A stretch of 64,000 nucleotides of DNA from Solen grandis. Its lineage: Eukaryota; Mollusca; Bivalvia; Adapedonta; Solenidae. The stretch lies in contig CM037792.1 of the NCBI GenBank assembly GCA_021229015.1, positions 44,459,880-44,523,879 on the forward strand. The letters run 5' to 3'. A model generated the notes under the pieces. That model searched no databases. It was given only the letters and a program-made list of their open reading frames with translations, and was not told where the DNA came from. Position 1 is the stretch's first letter. Each line of letters begins with the position of its first letter. Below are positions 12,571-22,200 of this stretch, one piece after another. The position numbers and the translations under genes were made by a program.

Positions 12571-12885
12571 TGATCGTGAATTTACAGAAAATGAAATAAA
12601 ACAAGCTGTATTTTCTTAAAGCAACTCAAAAAGCCCAGGCTCCGATCAGCTTATTGCAGAAGTGTTTTTAAATATTCTTTTGATATTGTATCTCCATTTC
12701 TAATTAGATTATATAGTAAAATATTTAGCGAAGGCTCGTTTTAACAAATTTGGAGAGAATGTATTATAATTCCTATATTTTAGGAAATGGACAGAAAGCA
12801 AAACACTATCGTGGAATAACTCTTAATAACATTTTGTCAAAAATATACTCAAAACTATTGGTAAACCGTCTTACAAAATGGGCTG
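12571..12885 (+). pseudogene. LINE reverse-transcriptase fragment, truncated by the assembly gap
   Basis: Frames with stops read DFDREFTENEIKQAVF and NSKSPGSDQLIAEVF (RT motif upstream of the fingers), then HYRGITLNNILSKIYSKLL and NRLTKWA, the NYRGITL...NRL..W signature of non-LTR RTs. It stops at the N run starting at 12886. Internal stop codons and frame changes show decay. It is a different copy from the minus-strand LINE at 8-10 kb. Confidence 0.82.
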
Positions 12886-12985
12886 NNNNNNNNNNNNNNN
12901 NNNNNNNNNNNNNNNNNNNNNNNNNNNNNNNNNNNNNNNNNNNNNNNNNNNNNNNNNNNNNNNNNNNNNNNNNNNNNNNNNNNNN
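12886..12985. other. Assembly gap, 100 N
   Basis: Exactly 100 N. It joins the left-hand contig (FBXW4, LINEs) to the contig carrying the DUF885 pair, so order and orientation across it are scaffolding inferences. Confidence 0.99.
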
Positions 12986-13144
12986 AGTTTTTTTTCTTAG
13001 GAAAGTCAAATTTTTGCCGAAATATTGAATAAGAATGAATTGAATTGTTTATTTATCATTTCCCTCTGGAAAATCAACATACATGTGTTTATTGAAATAA
13101 TATAATTTCATCATTACCTGTCATTCGGATTTCATTTTTGAATA

Positions 13145-13199
13145 TTCATCACCATCATCATCATCATCACCATTATCCATCATCCATCATTATAATCAG

Positions 13200-13231
<32 letters not shown>
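13145..13231. repeat. (ATC)n microsatellite upstream of copy A exon 6
   Basis: Interrupted ATC/CAT repeats directly before the copy A exon; the counterpart in copy B (47153-47660) is about six times longer. Recognisable homology between the two copies starts about here. Confidence 0.9.
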
Positions 13232-13260
13232 ATTTTAAGATGTTTTTTATAATTATACAG

Positions 13261-16200
13261 ACCAAAGTTCCAGGCCAGATGGATGATATCCTTAAGTTTA
13301 AGAACGACGTAGAAAATTTTCCATTTTATACTCCCTTCACGACAGCCTTATCCGGGATGAGTGCAATTTCTGAAGAAAACAAGTACACTAATTTTGTGTT
13401 TTTATAATAATTTCCATTCTTATTGTTTGTTTATTTATGCCACGCCTCTTTTAAGCTGTTTTAAGCATTACTGTAAAATTATCAATTTTCGATGCTATTA
13501 AATTTCGCTGATTATGTACTAGAGGTAATTTCGTGGGTATGCGTGTGTACGTTTAGTCTATCTAAAGAATGTGTTTCGTTGGGGTTCTTATTCGTGGATG
13601 AAAACTACGAAATCGACGAAAATTAGTGCCCCATGAAAAATAATAATTTAACAGTATTAATTTTGATTGGTAATCAAGTGATTAGATCGGCCTTGCTCGA
13701 ATTTCATTATATTATTTCCATATATGGCAAAAAAACTTTTTTACAGTTAGACGTTTCTAAGGCGTTTAGTCAAGGAACAAGAAAACGTAACCGCTCAACA
13801 AAGGTGGTCGCTAAATGCAGGTTAAACCTGTAACACAAGGCTAGTTTAGTAATCTTAAAACTGATCGCTAAATGCAGGTTGACCGCTTAATATAGGTGAC
13901 CGTCAATACAGATTCATCTGTATTTGGTAATTATCGTCATGCATCGGGTCCATGTTCAAAATTTCCCGCATCACCTGCAAAAAATAGATAATGAACTATA
14001 ATAGTATATATCGAGATTGAAAAACAAAATCAAATTAAAAACAAAAATCATAACCATTACGTTACAGGACAGAAATACGTTCAGAGGCAAAAGAGAACAT
14101 TGGCTATTTCATGGGTCAGATTGAAAAGCTGAAAACATTTATTGTCGACGTGAGTAAAGTTTCTACTTTCAATTTAAAATTCCGAACTCTCGGAAGCATA
14201 TCTGATGAATTATTCCGGAAATGGATACTTTTTTTTACAACTTACTTATAACTAATGTTTATTTGTTTGTTTAGTTACAAGTCCTACCGATACTTTTCAG
14301 TCATTGGAGAAAATGCTGCTACACTGCACTGACCACACAGTAGCCTCGGGGACCAGTACTATATTAGAATTATTCGAAAAGTTAATGCGATATGAATGTA
14401 TACTGGTGTAAGGGGTTACTACCCGGCCTCGCTGGTAATGGCCGGTGTCTTCTTCGCATGACATACCCTTATTATCAGGATGAACCACACAGGATTCTGG
14501 ATGGTTTTGAGCAGGAAATAATGGGAACTCAAGTCTGGTGTAGTGTGACAATAATAAACTTTAATGATATCCATTTATCATTTGGTCACACTAATAAATA
14601 ATAATTATGCAATTATAACAACAGCAACTGTAGCATCATCAATGTATGATATCTTTACATGTATATAAAACATCAGCAGTGGTAGCTTAATCATCTTTTG
14701 GTACCTGCTAACATGATACATCAACAACAGCATCTAAATTGTCATCAAATTCCAATATTTAATACATCAGCTTCATAGACAGCAAAATCATCTTAGATGT
14801 TATATGACAGTTACTTTATCTGGAAGGCTACAAACATCTTAATCATCTTGAATGTTAAATAAACAGCAACAGCCATTGTCATCTGGTGAAATAATAATTC
14901 TGGAACATCAATAATATAAAAGGCACATCAATGGGGAACCGAGCCTATGTAATGGGATCTTCTTCTTCTTCACATGGATATTTCTTTCTTAATAACTTAC
15001 ATAAACTATAATATTGCAGCTTTATAGAGTACCACAACTTCTAGTAGACAAATAACCAGTGTAAGAAGTCATATTTCTTCTTAGAATTGGAAAAACACCA
15101 TACAGGATTGTGCAGACTGACCCTCAAGTGGTACTTCATTGTAGGAATGTATTTGTATGAATACTGGTAACAGCTATAGTTTTACAACAGCATGTTTACA
15201 TCTCTTAATTATTATCCAAAAATAATAATTATCTTTATTATATTAGATAGATTGTTATTTCTATTACAACCTCAGTACTCTAGATACTTTGATTTACTCT
15301 ATAAATAATCTGCTTCAAGTCGTCTGGATTATGTTTTTGGAACGACCAGTACCTTGCGATTTAGATAGATTGTTATTTCTATTACAACAGGCTAAGTGAT
15401 GCGGCAGAGATACATTCTTTGAAATACTTATCTAAAATATAATATATTCTCAGGCTCTAGACTTATAAGAAAGGTTTTTAGGACAAGCACACTTAATTTA
15501 CAACTTAGGTATAATTATTTCAACAATACAGAAAAAGCCGGGCTAAAAGTCATAGCGTATGAATGCAGACAATTATCTGCGCCATAAGATATCGTACAAA
15601 AATGTTATTCTAACAAATACATCAAATTACATTAATTTCAGACTGGCTTTTTACTAATTTAATACCGATTATATCTTCTTAAAGTTCTATAAGGTTCTGT
15701 GCACTAATAAAAGAAAGCCAGTGATTAACAGGTATAAAAATAGTCTCTAAGTCACAACGCCGATGTTGATGTTGTGATCTACGATGTTAAAGTGTCCTCT
15801 GGAATCAATCTTTTGATGTCAATGTTCATTTTGGATGCTGTGGGTGATAAGTCACAGTCTAACATTTACTGGAATGTGCCCTGATAACAGTCTCTTGGAG
15901 TTATCTTCCTTCACAAACTCTCATTACTTGACACTTTGTAACAGTTCGTGAAATGGATACACAATGATTCTGGCGATGTAAAAACAGTTCAAATGAGGTA
16001 AGAGTCCATTTCCCTGAAGATCCAGAAAGACAATAGGCAATAAAAGTCCCTTAGATACCTAACACTATAATTAGTTCACTAGTAAATAGTTCATATGTGC
16101 TCAAACACAATTGTCACCGGTTTCCACGAAAATAAGATTCACTTGTAATGGTGGTTCCATTACACTGGAATTTAAATAACGAGCCAAAACTGCTGTAATG

Positions 16201-19200
16201 AATCAATGACAAATTCTGATAAAATGTGGGAGTAGAGAATTTAAATGGCTGAACACGTGGAAGTAAAATTGAACTTCAAGAGAAAGATATATTGTTTAAA
16301 ATTATTGACTTAAGGTTGACTGGGAAATAAGCTCTATTTATCGTGTTCGATACTCGAACTTTGAGTATGAAAAGATCACAAAATACCTTTGCTCCCAGAA
16401 GGTTTTAAACCTACAATCTGATGTTAAGTGAGACTTTTTTCCAAACGTAAATGTTATCATATAGCCTAGTTTGGTCTAGCCTCCTGATCATAAGATTGGC
16501 AAAATAAAACTAAACCTCAGCCTTAAAAACAGTCATTTTCAAGTAAACACATAACCCCCCCCTTACTACTATGTCAAAGATACAGTAAAGCAGCAGGTTA
16601 AGCAGCATAAACAAATATAAATAGAAATGACCTTAACTATGTTTGTACTTGAAGGAATATATGCCAAAAACGCGACCAGACTTCGGGGTGTACAACCTGC
16701 CCCGGGGACGGGAGTACTACCAGGCCTGTCTTAAATGGCATCTGTCTGTCGACCTGACGCCGGACGAGATCCACGAGAAAGGTCTGAGGGAGGTCCAGAT
16801 GATCCATGGCAAAATGCTTCAGGTACTTTATGTTTGTTTGTTGGATCCGATCCTAACAATAGTATTTCAATCCATTGCAAATTTGACTTCTTGAGACAGG
16901 TAGAGTGCTGTCACATTGCATGAGGAATAAAAACCACACCCAGTAAGGAATCGAACCCATGACCTCTCGATCTCGAAACTCAAATCACTAGACTACCATG
17001 AGCGGTAAAAATCATACGTGTGTGTATGTGTTTTCTAGATGAATAAGCGATTTCATTGCCATGACTGCCTTACATGCCATGTTATTATCTATACAGAGAT
17101 GAAAATGAATAATAACCTTCAAGATATTAACGCCTGACTTTATTGTTAGCCATTTATATATGTCTTTTATTTACCCCAGTTTTTCAGACACATTTAACAG
17201 AGTTGTGAAACTGTCCGAAATAACTTTCATTTTCCCGTAACAAAAAAAAAAAAAAAAAAAAAAAAAAACAACAGTGAACAAGATTTGAACAAGATCTCGC
17301 TGAGACGCTTAACATCTTGCTGTTGTTTGCAAATGCTTAACAAACAGTAACACTCATAAATTGAAGAGAACACTTATTATATTTAGTAGCTAGAAACGCT
17401 TACCAGGCATCGCTGACCTTGCTAATTTGCATATTTTCCATGACAAGTTTAACTGTACCTCTCCGCGCTTAATGCGGATCCACGCAATGCGATTCTGCAC
17501 TTACGAATAAGAATGGAATATGCTACGCAGACCTTTTATTCATAACCGTAACCGCTATTCATGTGCTGTTGTTTGTAAACGTGTTATTTTGCTCTGTAAA
17601 CATCCATTTTAAGCGTGAACAATATATCTGTGTCACTTATAAATCAGAACAGCAACCCATTTTACATACATGAAGATCTACTCCTGTAAAAAGAAAAACA
17701 GTAGCGCTTCGAATGTCTGTAATTAACCTAAAGTAGTTCACGCGTAATTTTGCATGAAAGCGAGTTAGGTTTTTCCCAGAGCATTTCTTAACTTTCAAAT
17801 AGAAACAAACATTCAAATATCTAAAACATCAAGTACCTTGTCAAGTTCTACACTTAAGTAACAGTAGAGAGTGTATATAAATCGGGTCCTAGGGAATGAC
17901 CTACTTCTGAAGTTCACACAGTCAGGTTCATGACCCTAATTCCGGATTGTTTTGTAACAAACAGAGTGCGTATTCGATTGTCTTACACTACCGACTATAG
18001 TTGCAGGAGAGTGTGTAGGGTGTTTGCGTCATGTGGCTTTTGCCTCTATTGTATCAATAATTAAGAATCACAGCTTTTTTCCCCTGATAATCCGGCTGCC
18101 GTCTCTCAGCGCATTGAGTGCTTTGATTATAAATGACTCGAGTAATTTTGCACACCTACACGTCATATCGCGGTCACATGATCGATCGTACACATCTTTT
18201 TTCTTGATGTGTGTGTGTGTGTGTGTTTAGCTCTTTACTTGTATCAGAGTTGCGGATGTCTGGTAGGTTATTATATCTTCGATTTTGTGCCTTCGAGCAT
18301 GACGCAATAATTTTAACCTGGACGCAAATCGATGGTTTTACTCAGGTATTGCCGTGAGAATTATGAGGTTTTTCCATTTCGAAAAGAAAAGAAAAATAAG
18401 GGAAAAGATACCTACCGCCAAATACGTAGCTTGTGTATATTCATTTGAATGTTGCAGATAATGAGAAAAAACAATTTTAAGGGTTCTGTGGCAGAATACA
18501 TGAACAAACTGAAAGAAGACGAAAGTAATTACTTTGCCACTCCTGTAAGTATATTATTATAAGTAACATCAAAATGTTGAGATGATGTGATAGGGGCGCA
18601 AAATGTTAAGATAATGTGATAAAAATGTTGAGATAATGTGATGAGGACGCGATACAAATAATATTCAAAATAACATTAATGGGAAATTAGCATTTTTTTT
18701 AACATTTCCATCTAACAAGAAGAAACTTAATTGACATTGAATTAATAAGATGGTACGAGTAATCTACCTTTCTGATAAAAACTTCTTATTGCTGTAAAAA
18801 AAAAAGAGGGAATAGTAATATGCAGTGGCATAATAGGGACATATATTACGCTGCTAAATCTTGCCACTATGTATACCAAAGGTTTGTAATAATGAAAAGA
18901 TTATATAGGTACACAGAAAAAAAAAATTCATTAATGCCCATATTATGCAATCAGATGCCACAAAAATGACTTAAGATATTGATAACTTCATTACATACAA
19001 TATATACTTTGATAAAATCTAGCTACCAGGTGACTTATAAATAAAGATGACTTGAGCTTTGTTCTGTAGACCGTGAGAAAGACATACTAGTTCCTTTTTA
19101 TTAAAGGACGAGATAATCGGGTACTATGAAGAAATCTTGAAAGATAGAATTACACCACAGCTTCCCAGATATTTCAAAGACGTTCCAAGTTTCCCGTTAG

Positions 19201-22200
19201 AGTAAGTATTGATGATTACTATTATTTATGAGCCCTATAACATTTAAAGAGGCCTTTTCAATAATACACTGACGATCTCGATAAGCGGGCCAATAAATAA
19301 TATCACTGTCGGACCGGGGCCGAAAGTGATATTATTTATTGGCCTTGCTTTTCCTGCAATTTGATTGGCTAAATACGGTGTGTATGGTGCGTAATTCTGT
19401 ACGGGGTACAGATAATTAATTTTTACAGCAGTGTCAAATAAATGCAGCAGATGAGAAATGCTTGAATTATTAGCAAACGATTTACTAAATTCTTATGACA
19501 AAATTAAATAACAGTAATGTAATAAAATAAATAAGTGATTTGATATTGACCCTGTTATTTGACCTCGGGAAAGTCAAATTTGAAGTCGTCAAGGAAAAAT
19601 AACATGAATTTTAAAGCCAATACATTATAAAAATTATATTTTTGATCATATTTCAGTAAATTGTGAAGTGCTACGAAATTAAATCACAAATTTAAATTGC
19701 ACTTTGTTCGCATGATTGTTTTCTCTTTATAGAAAGCATATAAATGTAATCACAATAAAGTAAAAATAAAAAGTTTGTTTAAATACAGTGTCTGTTTCAT
19801 CATCAGAATCCAGAAAATGACGTATGACGGGCCTAGCGCCATATACAAGAACGGGGCGCCCGACGGATCTCGACCAGGAATATTATTCGTCAATGTGATG
19901 TCACCAAAAAACAAGTAAGCTTATAAGAAGGCATGATATGTACATCAATTCGATCTTCTCGTTATAAGAAATAATTAAAAAAAACTAATTTTCATTTTCC
20001 ATTAGAGAACAATCTCTATTCCATTAGAGAACAATCTCTAACGACTTAAAATACTCACCTCTGTTATCGGCGCCAAGTTTAAACCAATACTTAGCGCCTG
20101 GGCAGGTCGTGAAAGATACCACCGCTAGCGACTTTCGGACCAAATAACAAAATCTTTATTTATTAACAGTAATTCAGTTAGTTTACAAACATTGTTAGTA
20201 AAACGTCTTAACATGAGGCTTGAAATAAAATATCAACACTATACAGTGGTGATAAAATAATATAAAAAAGTTCTTAATGCAATAAATTTTCATATTAATG
20301 CATATAATGATAATAATAATATATGTCTTTATGAATATATGTATTAATTACAATGGAATTAGTCTGGGTAATATAAGGAATATTTTTACTCATATAATAG
20401 TGATTTTATCCAGGAAAACCTTTTCTTTTCTGTTTTGGATTTTCAGAACGTTTCAATGAATTCAAACGTTGTCAATATAAAAAAGCTCTTCAGGCGCCAT
20501 GATTTTTTTTTTTAAGTTAAAATGATACATTTTGTTAACAAGTGTTTGAACACAAGAATTAATGGAAAATAAACATGATTACGTTTTTACTCATAATCTG
20601 TCTTCAGCCCGAAATACAACGCCCTTGCGTTGACATTGCACGAGGCAGATCCGGGTCATCATCTTCAAGACGCATACGCTCTGACGTCACAATCCATTCC
20701 GGCCTTCCGGAAGACAACAGATTTCTCAAAGTACTTCTCAACTCCGCTACATTTCCCGTTCTACACGGCTTACTCAGAGGTGAGCATTCAAGGACTCTTA
20801 ATATACTGACGAATCCGTTCGATACTTCTGCAGCTTGTTCACATGAAACATTACAAAAAATATCTTTCGATGGTATGCTTAGTCACTAGCTATACCGTAG
20901 AATCGTATTTAATTTCGACACTGTTAAATAGCAAACAGTCTGTATCTATTTTCACACAAAGATTTCATGTCCAGTTACATTTTTGAAAAGAAAAAAGACC
21001 AATTTGTACCATTATCCAATGAGAATACAGTTTTTTCCTTAGAGATGAATATCTGATCATTTCTGATTGGTCAAAATCCGGTAAAAATTATGAATCAACA
21101 GCTTTCGCCGAATATATATTATAACCGTTTCATCCATCAGGGTTACCTCACATATGATTTCCTAATTGAACCTTGCTGGTGAAAAATGTATGCAATTTCG
21201 ACAAAAAAGACAAGAATTATCAATTTTGCAAAACTGTTCATGCTTAACGAAAACATCTAATTGCAAGAGCTCGTACCTCAATATTGTCACAAAAACTTTA
21301 AATATTGTGAAATATATTTCCTCACGATTAATTTCATAGAATAAACGGAAAACTGAATTACTTCCATACGTGATTAATATGCTACATAGGAGGCTGATAA
21401 GAACTATTCTTTGGGTACAGGTTTCACGGTCAGCCCTCGATATGTTTTGCTGCTATGAATTCCCTTTCTAGATTTTATTTGAAAAGAATACAGTAAACAT
21501 TGTTTTCACATCAGTGAATATCCCTACTTTTGGTTGGTAAATCCAAAATTGTTTATATGAATTTCACAGAAACAGAAATTTCATTTTCACATGATTTCGT
21601 TATTTCTGTTCCAAAAATAAAAATGTATACATCATTAATATCATTCATATTTATAATATGGATGCACATATAAATGCACACTAAAGAAAAAAATATGGGT
21701 TCATCCTTAAACAAAATAAACAGTGAACTTTTTTTTTTTTTGGTTATAAAATTTAACCTTTAAATTAATCAAAATATTGTTCTCATATTTGATTCATTGA
21801 ATTGTTCAATAGGATATAGATTTCCGCAAAGTACAGTGGTCATCATTAAATAAAGCTAAACAAAATGGCTATTACATCACATGAAAGTGCCTATTACATC
21901 ACACGAAACTTAACTATAACATTTTTTTTTCAAATACAGGGCTGGGGGTTATACTGTGAGGATTTTGCTGAGGAACTTGAACTATTCAAAAACGACAAAG
22001 AGAGGTAACTGTAACCGTAATGTGGTATTTAGTGGAACACATGATATACGGAATTATTGTTATTGCTTTGTGTCTAAAGTCGCTAAGACGTTATATCAGT
22101 ACAATAGACCATTTACTCAGAAATGATACGTAAACCTATGTAAGTCAAAAAGCACTTCCGGAGCACCTAAACTACATGCTGGTGCATAATTTCACAAAGT

